Positions 16,389 to 23,529 of a DNA stretch of 35,856 nucleotides are shown one piece after another; position 1 is the first letter of the stretch, and each line of letters starts with the position of its first letter. The position numbers and the translations under genes are program-made. The DNA lies in contig VXMO01000052.1 of the NCBI GenBank assembly GCA_009841045.1, forward strand, positions 1 to 35,856, given 5' to 3'. The notes below the pieces were generated by a model. It had not been told where the DNA came from, made no database searches, and worked only from the letters and a program-made list of their open reading frames with translations. This stretch comes from Dehalococcoidia bacterium (GTDB lineage Bacteria; Chloroflexota; Dehalococcoidia; UBA6926).

Positions 16389-16413
16389 CGCGCCGCCTGA
16401 CACGGACGGCGCG
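16389..16413 (+). promoter_or_regulatory. hairpin in the tsf leader
   Basis: Arms CGCGCCG (16389-16395) and CGGCGCG (16407-16413) pair perfectly over an 11-base loop, ending 25 bases before the tsf GTG. There is no T-run, so it is more likely an mRNA processing or translation-control element than a terminator. Confidence 0.4.
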
Positions 16414-16438
16414 CGAATAATGACGACAGGAGTGTGGA

Positions 16439-16948
16439 GTGACAACAGTCTCGGCTGACGCCATCAAGGAACTGAGAGAGCGCACCGGCGCGGGCATCAT
16501 GGACTGCAAACGCGCCCTCGAGGACGCGCAGGGTGACATGGACAAGGCGAGCGACCTGCTCAAGGAACGCGGCATCGCCACCGTCGCCAAGAAAGCCTCC
16601 CGCGCGGCAAACGAGGGACTCATTGAGACCTACGTCCACGCCGGCGGTCGCATCGGCGTCATCGTTGAACTCAACTGCGAGACGGATTTCGTCGCCCGTA
16701 CCGAGGATTTCAGGGAGCTCGCCCACAACATCGCCCTCCAGGTCGCCGCGATGAATCCGCAGGCCATCGACGATGAGATTCCACTTGATGACCTTGACAC
16801 GTCCTCCGGAGAGCCACGTCTCCTCCACCAACCGTTCGTCAAGGACGCAAGCCAAACGATTGCCAATCTTCTGACTGACACCGTCGCCAAGGTCGGCGAG
16901 AATATCGTCATCAGGCGATTCGCCCGCTACGGCATCGGCGAGGAATAG
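16439..16948 (+). CDS. tsf: elongation factor Ts (short form)
   Basis: Guanine-nucleotide exchange factor for EF-Tu. The 169-residue product shows the UBA-like N-terminus (IKELRERTGAGIMDCKRALEDA), then ANEGLIETYVHAGGRIGVIVELNCETDFVAR with the signature TDFVAR. It has only one of the two core subdomains found in the roughly 280-residue E. coli protein, as in Thermus-type EF-Ts. The start is GTG with AGGAG upstream. Its position after rpsB is standard. Confidence 0.95.
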   Translation: MTTVSADAIKELRERTGAGIMDCKRALEDAQGDMDKASDLLKERGIATVAKKASRAANEGLIETYVHAGGRIGVIVELNCETDFVARTEDFRELAHNIALQVAAMNPQAIDDEIPLDDLDTSSGEPRLLHQPFVKDASQTIANLLTDTVAKVGENIVIRRFARYGIGEE

Positions 16949-16961
16949 CTAATACCCCTCC

Positions 16962-16990
16962 GTTCACCCTGAGCCTGTCGAAGGGTGAAC
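16962..16990 (+). repeat. hairpin repeat, family B (copy B2)
   Basis: Arms GTTCACCCT and AGGGTGAAC pair over 9 bases around GAGCCTGTCGA. It lies between tsf and pyrH, inside the predicted operon transcript. Confidence 0.85.
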
Positions 16991-17028
16991 CCTCCGACAG
17001 CTGAGGCAAAGGAGAAAGGAACGAGGCT

Positions 17029-17760
17029 CTGGACGGCGACAAACCGCGGCGAGTCCTCCTCAAGCTCAGCGGCGAGGCGCTGATGGGCCCTCGCCAGTCC
17101 GGCATTGACGTCGATACCGTCCGTGTCGTTGCAACCGAGATCTCCGATGTTCTGCAGACCGGCGTGCAGATGGGTATCGTCGTGGGCGGCGGCAACATCT
17201 GGCGCGGCAGAATCGCTGAGGAATCCGGCATGGATCGCGCCACCGCCGACTACTCCGGCATGTTGGCCACCGTCATCAACGCTCTTGCCCTCCAGACCAC
17301 CCTTGAGAGCCTCGGCGCGGATGTCCGCACCCTCTCCGCCATCGCCATCCAGGCCGTCGCGGAGCCGTACATCCGCCGCCGCGCCATCCGGCACATGGAG
17401 AAAGGGCGCGTCGTCATATTCGCCGCCGGAACCGGCAACCCGTACATGACCACGGACACGGCTGCCTCCCTGCGCGCCGTGGAAGTGGGCGCGGACGTCC
17501 TCCTCATGTCCAAGAACAAGGTGGACGGAATCTACGACGCCGACCCCAATGAGCAGCCTGACGCGAAACGCTATTCCGCAATCAGCTACATGGAAGCCCT
17601 CAATCTGCGGCTCGGCGTCATGGACAGCACCGCCCTTACTCTATGCATGGACAACAGCTTGCCCATCGTCGTCTTTGACATCTTTGACACTGGAAGTCTT
17701 GGCAGAATACTGAAGGGAGAGACGGTCGGCACGCTCGTCAACTCAGACGGCACACGGTGA
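17029..17760 (+). CDS. pyrH: UMP kinase, apparent CTG start
   Basis: Phosphorylates UMP to UDP; hexameric amino-acid-kinase-fold enzyme. [14 protein letters not shown] at the N-terminus, [43 protein letters not shown] and [10 protein letters not shown] are all diagnostic. The next in-frame ATG, at 17083, would delete the first strand with the KLSGE phosphate-binding residues. Between the in-frame stop at 17002 and that ATG there is no ATG, GTG or TTG. The best start is CTG at 17029, eight bases after AAGGA, giving 243 residues, the normal family length. It sits between tsf and frr as expected. Confidence 0.93.
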   Translation: MDGDKPRRVLLKLSGEALMGPRQSGIDVDTVRVVATEISDVLQTGVQMGIVVGGGNIWRGRIAEESGMDRATADYSGMLATVINALALQTTLESLGADVRTLSAIAIQAVAEPYIRRRAIRHMEKGRVVIFAAGTGNPYMTTDTAASLRAVEVGADVLLMSKNKVDGIYDADPNEQPDAKRYSAISYMEALNLRLGVMDSTALTLCMDNSLPIVVFDIFDTGSLGRILKGETVGTLVNSDGTR

Positions 17761-17785
17761 GCGCCCGCCCGGGGGAGGACAAGCC

Positions 17786-18343
17786 ATGACGCAGCAGATT
17801 CTCGACGATGCCGAGCATCGAATGCAGGTCACCTGCGAAGTTCTTGACCGCGAGCTGGCAGGCATCCGCACTGGCCGCGCCTCCCCTACCCTGATCGAGG
17901 AGCTCCGGATCGACTACTACGGCACGCCAACCCCGCTCAAGCAGCTGGCGACAATCACCGCCCCCGAGCCGCGCCTCCTTGTTGTACAGCCCTATGATCG
18001 CTCCGCCACGGTCGCTATCGAACGCGCTATCCTCCAGACGGATCTCGGCCTTTCGCCCGCCGTCGACGGCCAGCTGCTCCGTATTCCCATACCCCAGATG
18101 ACGGAGGAACGCCGCAAGGAGATGAGCCGACTGGTCCGTTCCAAGGCCGAAGATGAGCGTGTGGCGATACGCAACGTCCGCCGCGACGCCATGGATCACC
18201 TCCGCCGCCTGCAGCGTGACAAGGAAATCTCAGAAGATGACGAGCGCCGGGCGGAAGACCAGCTCCAGAAGATCACGGACCGCTACACCGGCCAGGTCGA
18301 TGAGATGGGGGCGGCCAAGGAAGCGGCCGTCATGGAAGTCTAG
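17786..18343 (+). CDS. frr: ribosome recycling factor
   Basis: Splits post-termination ribosomes together with EF-G. The 185-residue protein matches the family in length and sequence: ELAGIRTGRASPTLIEELRIDYYGTPTPLKQLATI, then PYDRSA, IPIPQMTEERRKEM, and the long C-terminal helix with RNVRRDAMDHLRR. The start ATG follows pyrH by 25 bases, with GGGGGAGG upstream. Confidence 0.96.
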   Translation: MTQQILDDAEHRMQVTCEVLDRELAGIRTGRASPTLIEELRIDYYGTPTPLKQLATITAPEPRLLVVQPYDRSATVAIERAILQTDLGLSPAVDGQLLRIPIPQMTEERRKEMSRLVRSKAEDERVAIRNVRRDAMDHLRRLQRDKEISEDDERRAEDQLQKITDRYTGQVDEMGAAKEAAVMEV

Positions 18344-18361
18344 CGCTGAAATAGCCCGCGC

Positions 18362-19084
18362 ATGACGCCGTCGGAACACGTAGATAACACCGCCGCCCCG
18401 CAGCACGTCGCCATCGTCATGGATGGCAACGGACGGTGGGCGCGAGAACGGGAGCTCCCCCGCGAACAGGGCCATCAGCATGGCCGCATCAAGCTGCATG
18501 ATGTCGTCCGCGCGTTCTCTGAGCGCGGCGTCCGCTACCTGACCCTCTACGCCTTTTCAACCGAGAACTGGCGGCGCCCATCCGAAGAGGTCGAAGGCTT
18601 AATGACGCTTGCCGCCGAAGCCATCAAGCAGGACGCCCCTCGCCTCCATCAGGAAGGCGCGCGGCTGGTCCACCTCGGACGCAAGGATCGCATCAACCCG
18701 GACATCGCCGCCGCCATCGACCGTGTCGTTGACATGACCAAGGGCAACACCGGCATCACTCTCAGCGTCGCGTTCGACTACGGAGGCCGCGAGGAGATCC
18801 TTGAAGCGGCCAGAACCCTGTTGCGGGATGATATCACTCCCGACGACGTAAACGAATCCACCTTCGCCAGTCGCCTGTTCACCAACGGCCTGCCCGACCC
18901 GGACCTCATCATCCGCACCGGCGGCGAACTGCGTATCAGCAATTTCCTGCTCTGGCAGGCCGCCTACGCCGAGCTCTACTTCACCCCAACCCTTTGGCCG
19001 GACTTCGGCCCCGAAGAAGTGCGAAAGGCCCTCGACTCTTACGCCGCCCGCAAACGCCGCTTCGGCGCCCTGGACGGAGAATAG
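18362..19084 (+). CDS. uppS: isoprenyl transferase (undecaprenyl diphosphate synthase family)
   Basis: Cis-prenyltransferase that builds the C55 lipid carrier for cell-envelope polymers from IPP and FPP. The 240-residue product has the catalytic MDGNGRWA (Asp21), YAFSTENWRRP, and RTGGELRISNFLLWQAAYAELYF with the substrate-binding arginine/serine cluster. It follows frr by 18 bases in the conserved gene order. The next gene in the pathway cluster, cdsA, is separated by an opposite-strand toxin-antitoxin cassette. Confidence 0.95.
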   Translation: MTPSEHVDNTAAPQHVAIVMDGNGRWARERELPREQGHQHGRIKLHDVVRAFSERGVRYLTLYAFSTENWRRPSEEVEGLMTLAAEAIKQDAPRLHQEGARLVHLGRKDRINPDIAAAIDRVVDMTKGNTGITLSVAFDYGGREEILEAARTLLRDDITPDDVNESTFASRLFTNGLPDPDLIIRTGGELRISNFLLWQAAYAELYFTPTLWPDFGPEEVRKALDSYAARKRRFGALDGE

Positions 19085-19096
19085 ACTCCACCGTCA

Positions 19097-19456
19097 TTAC
19101 GGGTTTGAGTCAAGCATCGCTCTCAATTCCCTTACCAATACTGGTAGGTCGTTGACTAGCACGTCCCAGATGATATTGTCGTCAATTCCGAGATACACAT
19201 GAGCGATTCGATTGCGCGCGCCGATGATGCTTCCCCACTCGACTGCTTCCTGTAGTTGACGCGCGTCTACTGGAACGTGGGTGGCAGCCTCACCGATTAA
19301 TTCAAGATTCCGCAGCACGGCATCATACGTGCGTTCATCGGCAAGGAAATTGGCCTGGCTCATGCCCTCAACGTACGATAATGCCTTCTCCGCAAATCCG
19401 ATCATGTCCTGAACATAGAGACGCCAATCTCGGGAGTTTTCCCGTGTCTCAGACAT
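19097..19456 (-). CDS. HepT-like HEPN ribonuclease toxin
   Basis: A 119-residue all-helical HEPN protein of the HepT (DUF86) family. Residues 81-88, RNRIAHVY, match the R-x4-H-x-Y motif exactly: Arg81 and His86 are the predicted RNase residues and Tyr88 the residue modified in known HepT proteins. EWGSIIGARNRIAH and the preceding NLELIGEAA are typical. It overlaps the upstream nucleotidyltransferase gene by eight bases (same strand), the usual antitoxin-first order. It ends 12 bases beyond the uppS stop, convergent. Confidence 0.85.
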   Translation of the reverse strand: MSETRENSRDWRLYVQDMIGFAEKALSYVEGMSQANFLADERTYDAVLRNLELIGEAATHVPVDARQLQEAVEWGSIIGARNRIAHVYLGIDDNIIWDVLVNDLPVLVRELRAMLDSNP

Positions 19457-19967
19457 GCACGGCTTCTTGCTCTATTCGGGGCCTCAACTCGGGACGTAGG
19501 GCGTTCTGGGTAACCAGATCGACGCGACGTCTCAACAGGTCCTCCAGAAATGCTTGCAGCCCAAAGAAGGCCTTGGATGTAGCGCGGCCATCAAATCCGA
19601 CGAGAATGTCGACGTCGCTGCCCTTTACCGCCGTATCCCGAGCATACGAGCCGAACAGGGCCAGATCGGTAATGCCGAACCGCTCGACCATGACCGGTTT
19701 GTTCGCTCTAAGCGTTTCAAGCACGTCGTCTCTGCTCACGTTGGCGACAACGTCGTCATGGCCCAGCCCCACATGCCTTGCCAATTCAGAGGCATAGAGA
19801 ATGGCAGCCTTGATGGCATCCTTGGACACGGAGGGGAAAGAACGAGTGATTTCATTGACATCAAGGCCATCGGCCAGCTTGTCCAAAATGACCGAGACGG
19901 GAACGTCTGTCTCGGCGATGCAGGCTTCCGATTCTGAGTTTACGGTTATGTAATCGCGCAAGTTCAT
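19449..19967 (-). CDS. MntA-type nucleotidyltransferase antitoxin fused to an N-terminal DUF433 domain
   Basis: A 172-residue protein with two parts. Residues 4-66 (YITVNSESEACIAETDVPVSVILDKLADGL, EITRSFPSVSKDAIKAAILYASELA, described here by two segments) resemble DUF433, a small winged-helix-like domain found in other antitoxins. Residues 78-172 are a minimal nucleotidyltransferase with GSYARDTAVKGSDVD at 106-120, an exact GS-x10-D-x-D. In studied HepT/MntA pairs this enzyme AMPylates the toxin tyrosine. The ATG at 19967 is preferred over the TTG at 19979 because GAGG lies six bases upstream. The DUF433 part may provide DNA binding for autoregulation; that is inference. Confidence 0.8.
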   Translation of the reverse strand: MNLRDYITVNSESEACIAETDVPVSVILDKLADGLDVNEITRSFPSVSKDAIKAAILYASELARHVGLGHDDVVANVSRDDVLETLRANKPVMVERFGITDLALFGSYARDTAVKGSDVDILVGFDGRATSKAFFGLQAFLEDLLRRRVDLVTQNALRPELRPRIEQEAVHV

Positions 19968-19991
19968 TGGCTGCCTCAACTGTCTCTATCG

Positions 19992-19997
19992 AGTATA
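19992..19997 (-). promoter_or_regulatory. -10 box of toxin-antitoxin promoter
   Basis: TATACT on the minus strand, 24 bases before the antitoxin ATG. The -35 region is not recognisable. Confidence 0.4.
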
Positions 19998-20037
19998 TCG
20001 GCCTTCTGCCACATTCTACGGAGTATTGGCATTCCCC

Positions 20038-20043
20038 CATAAT
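20038..20043 (+). promoter_or_regulatory. -10 box of cdsA (CATAAT), possible leaderless start
   Basis: CATAAT ends six bases before the cdsA ATG at 20050, with no Shine-Dalgarno sequence in between. The predicted transcription start coincides with the start codon. Confidence 0.4.
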
Positions 20044-20049
20044 CTCCTT

Positions 20050-20898
20050 ATGGGTACGAACAACCAGGACAACACGGCGAGTAGCCGGGATTCCCTGCCT
20101 CTCCGCCTCGCCACCGCCGCCGTCGGCATCCCGATCCTCGCCGCCGCCGTCTGGCTGGGCAGTATCCCTCTTCTACTCGTCACGGCGGCCGCAACATTCC
20201 TGGGCATCTGGGAACTCCGCATGCTCCTGCGGCCCATGGGCCATGTCGTCTGGCCTGTCTCAGCCCTGCTTGCCGGCGCGTTCCTCTTTTCTGCCTCAAC
20301 CGACGACGCCTCCCCTGCCCTTATTGCCCTGACCGTCATCGGAGGCGGAACGCTGGGAGCCGCGCTGTTCGCGTTCAGACTCCGAACCTGGAGCGGCGCA
20401 CAGGCTTGGGTTGCTACCGTCATCGCCGCCGTCTATCCTGCTGTGTTCCTCGCCGCCGGCCTCTTACTGCGGGAGAAACCGGACGGCCTCGCCTGGCTTG
20501 GGTATGCCATCCTTATCACGTTCGCCTCCGACACCGCCGCCTACGCGGTCGGCAGCCTCATTGGCCGCCACAAACTCGTCCCGGCAATCAGCCCCAGTAA
20601 GACGTGGGAGGGCGCGATTGGCGGAATCATCGGCGCGGCTGTGGTTAGCGCCGCCTTTGCCGCGTTCATCGATTTGGACGCCCTCCCACTTGCAACGGCC
20701 ATAGCCCTCGGCGCAGGTCTCTCCGTGCTTGGCCAACTGGGAGACTTGGCCGAGTCCTGGCTCAAGCGAACGGCAGGCGTCAAGGACTCCGGCCAGCTTC
20801 TCCCCGGCCACGGCGGCATCCTTGACCGGCTCGATTCCCTTCTGCCGATTCTCCCCGCCGTTCTTGTCTATGTCACCATCGTCACTACTATGGAATGA
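20050..20898 (+). CDS. cdsA: phosphatidate cytidylyltransferase
   Basis: Integral membrane enzyme making CDP-diacylglycerol from phosphatidate and CTP. The 282-residue protein has about eight membrane segments and the C-terminal signature GQLGDLAESWLKRTAGVKDS followed by LLPGHGGILDRLDS. It also has SPSKTWEGAIGGIIGA and the upstream SDTAAY motif. ATG at 20050 is chosen; a TTG at 20026 with GGAG nearby is the alternative and would add eight residues. It reads into dxr with one base between stop and start. Confidence 0.94.
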   Translation: MGTNNQDNTASSRDSLPLRLATAAVGIPILAAAVWLGSIPLLLVTAAATFLGIWELRMLLRPMGHVVWPVSALLAGAFLFSASTDDASPALIALTVIGGGTLGAALFAFRLRTWSGAQAWVATVIAAVYPAVFLAAGLLLREKPDGLAWLGYAILITFASDTAAYAVGSLIGRHKLVPAISPSKTWEGAIGGIIGAAVVSAAFAAFIDLDALPLATAIALGAGLSVLGQLGDLAESWLKRTAGVKDSGQLLPGHGGILDRLDSLLPILPAVLVYVTIVTTME

Positions 20899-20899
20899 C

Positions 20900-22012
20900 A
20901 TGAATCAGTCGCAGAAACGTATCGCCGTCCTTGGATCAACCGGCTCCATCGGCACGCAGACGTTGGACGTTGTCCGCCGAAATGCCGACCGTTTCCGCGT
21001 GGTCGCGCTTGCCGCGGGACACGACAGCGACGCCTTTCAGGAGCAGATGGCAGAGTTTCAGCCCGCCCTCTCGGCAACGGGCGACGCCGCCACCCCGGAG
21101 GGCCTCGCCCACATCGCGGGCAGCCCGGACGTGGACACCGTCGTCCTCGCCATACCCGGCCTCGCCGCCCTTGCCCCCGCCCTCGCCGCCATCAAGGAGG
21201 GCAAGACGCTCGCCTTTGCCAGCAAGGAAATCCTCGTCGTCGCGGGTGAACTCGTGATGAGCGAGGTTGCCCGAACCGGCGCGGCTCTCCTCCCCGTCGA
21301 CAGTGAGCACAGCGCCCTCTGGCAATGTCTGGCCGGCGAGCCGAAGGAAGCGATAAGCCGCCTGATCCTCACCGCTTCCGGTGGTCCTTTCTATGCTCGG
21401 GACGATGCGGAGCTTGAATCCGTCACGCCCGAAGAGGCGCTGGCGCACCCCACGTGGCGTATGGGGCCTAAAGTCACCATCGACTCCGCCACGCTGATGA
21501 ACAAGGCGCTTGAAGTCATAGAGGCGCGCTGGCTCTACGACGTTGGCTACGACCAAATTGATGTCATGATTCATCGACAAAGCATCAACCACTCGATGGT
21601 CGAGTTCACCAACGGCATGCTCAAGGCGCAGCTCTCCATGCCGGATATGCGACTCCCCATCCAATACGCGCTGGCATACCCGGAGCGCATCGAGCGCCCT
21701 TCTGATTGGCGGGAGTTGGACTACTCGATTGACCACACTTTCGAAGCGCTGGAGCGTGGTCGATTCCCGTGTTTCTGGCTCGCCGTCGATGCTGCCCGAA
21801 GCGGTAAGACTTACCCCGCCGTCCTCAACGCTGCCGACGAAATCGCGGTCGAACTCTTTCTCTCCGGTGCAATCTCCTTCACCTCCATACCGTCTCTGAT
21901 CATGGTTGCGCTTGACGCTCACACGCCCGTGAGCCGGCCAACCCTTGACGACCTTCTTGCGGCGGACATGTGGGCCCGCGACCATGTCCGAGACTCGGCA
22001 AAGGCGCGGTGA
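20900..22012 (+). CDS. dxr: 1-deoxy-D-xylulose 5-phosphate reductoisomerase
   Basis: Second step of the MEP isoprenoid pathway: DXP plus NADPH to MEP. The 370-residue product begins RIAVLGSTGSIGTQTLDV (NADPH-binding) and has SKEILVVAGELV, the metal/substrate residues in PVDSEHSALWQCL, ASGGPFY, MNKALEVIEARWL and HRQSINHSMVEF. The ATG at 20900 is used because the open frame upstream is cdsA sequence in another frame. It sits between cdsA and rseP. Confidence 0.96.
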   Translation: MNQSQKRIAVLGSTGSIGTQTLDVVRRNADRFRVVALAAGHDSDAFQEQMAEFQPALSATGDAATPEGLAHIAGSPDVDTVVLAIPGLAALAPALAAIKEGKTLAFASKEILVVAGELVMSEVARTGAALLPVDSEHSALWQCLAGEPKEAISRLILTASGGPFYARDDAELESVTPEEALAHPTWRMGPKVTIDSATLMNKALEVIEARWLYDVGYDQIDVMIHRQSINHSMVEFTNGMLKAQLSMPDMRLPIQYALAYPERIERPSDWRELDYSIDHTFEALERGRFPCFWLAVDAARSGKTYPAVLNAADEIAVELFLSGAISFTSIPSLIMVALDAHTPVSRPTLDDLLAADMWARDHVRDSAKAR

Positions 22013-22014
22013 CA

Positions 22015-23082
22015 ATGTCCATCCTCGTCACCATCGCCGCCTTCGTCGTCGTACTGAGCTTCCTCGTGCTCATCCATGAGCTTGGCCACTTCTGGGCGGC
22101 GCGCATACTCGGCATCCGCGTCCGTGAGCTCGGCATCGGCTTTCCGCCCCGCCTCAAGGGCATCTGGCGCAACGGCATCGTCTACTCCCTGAACTGGATT
22201 CCCGTCGGCGGGTTCGTCCGCCTGGAGGGTGAAAGCGACCCAACCGTGCCGGACGGCTACGCCGGCAAACCCGTCTGGGCGCGTGCCACTGTGCTCGTCG
22301 CCGGTTCCGCCGTGAACATCCTGTTCGCGTGGTTCATCTTCAGCGCCCTCGCCTCCCTGCCCGTCGAGCGCCTCGTTGACAGCGAAATCGTGATTCAAGA
22401 AGTCGTGCCCGGCTCCCCCGCGGACGAAGCTGACCTCCGTGTGGGCGATGTCATACGCGGCGTGGATGGCCAGGACGTGCTCACTCTCGGCCAACTCTCC
22501 GACCGCATCAGCCGCGCCGACGGTAATGCGATAGAGCTGCGAGTCATGCGTGGGAGCGTCCCGTTAGCCGTCTACCTTGCCCCGCGTGCCAATCCTCCGC
22601 CTGGCGAGGGCCCGATGGGTGTGTCGATTCGCTTGCTCAACCCCGTCTTTGAACGACGCGCCGCCCCCGTCTGGCAAGCGCCGTGGAACGGCATCGTGCT
22701 CATGGGCAACGTCATCACGGGCACTGCCACGGAAATCCGTCGCGCTATTAGCTCCTCCACCAACCCCGGCATCGCGGGACCGGTCGGTATCGCGCAGGCG
22801 ACGGGTGAGGCAGCGCAGGACGGCCCGATCTCTCTGCTGATCATCGTCGCCCTGCTGAGCCTCAACCTGGGCATCCTGAACCTGCTGCCCATCCCTGCCC
22901 TCGACGGCGGCCGCATCCCGTTCCTCATCCTGGAAGTGGTCCGACGCGGACGACGCCTCTCGCCCGAACGCGAAAACGTCGTCCACCTCATCGGCTTCGT
23001 CTTCCTGCTCTCGATGGTCCTCTTCGTCACCGTCGGCATAGACCTCCCCCGCCTCCTCCAGGGAGACTCCATCCTCCCCTAA
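22015..23082 (+). CDS. rseP: site-2 protease RseP family zinc metalloprotease
   Basis: Membrane-embedded M50 protease that cleaves transmembrane substrates such as anti-sigma factors. The 355-residue product has the zinc motif HELGH at 21-25 in the first membrane helix, a PDZ domain (VVPGSPADEADLRVGDVIRGVDG), and the second active-site motif NLLPIPALDGGRI near the C-terminus with the third zinc ligand Asp. The start ATG is two bases after the dxr stop; a GTG overlapping that stop is an alternative. No anti-sigma factor is seen in the window. Confidence 0.94.
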   Translation: MSILVTIAAFVVVLSFLVLIHELGHFWAARILGIRVRELGIGFPPRLKGIWRNGIVYSLNWIPVGGFVRLEGESDPTVPDGYAGKPVWARATVLVAGSAVNILFAWFIFSALASLPVERLVDSEIVIQEVVPGSPADEADLRVGDVIRGVDGQDVLTLGQLSDRISRADGNAIELRVMRGSVPLAVYLAPRANPPPGEGPMGVSIRLLNPVFERRAAPVWQAPWNGIVLMGNVITGTATEIRRAISSSTNPGIAGPVGIAQATGEAAQDGPISLLIIVALLSLNLGILNLLPIPALDGGRIPFLILEVVRRGRRLSPERENVVHLIGFVFLLSMVLFVTVGIDLPRLLQGDSILP

Positions 23083-23094
23083 CTCGCCCAGCAG

Positions 23095-23124
23095 GCATTC
23101 CGAGCGTAGTCGAGGAATCTAAAG
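23095..23124 (+). repeat. hairpin repeat, family C (copy C4)
   Basis: Arms ATTCC and GGAAT around GAGCGTAGTCGA, then TCTAAAG. The stem base pair is C-G where copies C1-C3 have T-A. Confidence 0.85.
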
Positions 23125-23215
23125 ACTCATCTGGCAAGCATGCTGGAACGCGGCTACCAAACTACCTTGGTCAGACAACCCGGAACGCGAACCGAGAGCC
23201 GTAACGCAGTTACCC

Positions 23216-23244
23216 GTTCGCCCTGAGCCTGTCGAAGGGTGAGC
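23216..23244 (+). repeat. hairpin repeat, family B (copy B3)
   Basis: GTTCGCCCT and AGGGTGAGC arms around GAGCCTGTCGA. Copy A3 begins seven bases later. Confidence 0.82.
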
Positions 23245-23250
23245 CCAGTT

Positions 23251-23299
23251 CGTCATTCCCGCGAAAGCGGGAATCCAGTGCCGCCCGAAGGGCGGCCTC
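23251..23299 (+). repeat. double-hairpin repeat, family A (copy A3)
   Basis: First hairpin at 23255-23274 is identical to the other copies; the second is CCGCCC-GAA-GGGCGG at 23281-23295, with a changed but still fully paired stem. Confidence 0.88.
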
Positions 23300-23300
23300 A

Positions 23301-23330
23301 TGTCATTCTGAGGGCAGCGAAGAATCTAGA
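23301..23330 (+). repeat. hairpin repeat, family C (copy C3)
   Basis: ATTCT and AGAAT arms around GAGGGCAGCGA, followed by CTAGAG. It directly abuts copy A3. Confidence 0.82.
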
Positions 23331-23391
23331 GCGCTCACACACTTCAGTGTGGGCATGTAATGCATTCGAATAGCACTACAGATAGCTATTG

Positions 23392-23412
23392 TATGTGCTA
23401 AAATCACACATA
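23392..23412 (+). promoter_or_regulatory. candidate protease-gene promoter with inverted repeat
   Basis: An extended -10, TGC-TAAAAT (23396-23404), lies inside an inverted repeat TATGTG-N9-CACATA (23392-23412). The same half-site occurs in the fmdB promoter palindrome. No clear -35. The predicted leader is about 120 bases. Confidence 0.4.
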
Positions 23413-23529
23413 TGTACTGACTTTCACACCCTAAGCTAAGAAGATGATGCGCTGTGACACGGCTAAAAAGCGGGGAAGCGCGGTCATAAGAGAGATGATG
23501 CAACTGAGTCCTGTGTCTTGGAGGTTCCA

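Larger units (their letters stand above)
23083..23529. other. 447-base gene-free stretch rich in repeats
   Basis: Holds repeat copies C4, B3, A3 and C3 in the first 250 bases, then an AT-richer section with a candidate promoter for the protease gene. No coding frame with a ribosome site was found. Confidence 0.7.

Noticed and set aside
19085-20049. HepT/MntA and vapBC as parts of a larger defence island
   Set aside because: No restriction, CRISPR, phage or transposon genes surround them, and they are 10 kb apart among housekeeping genes.
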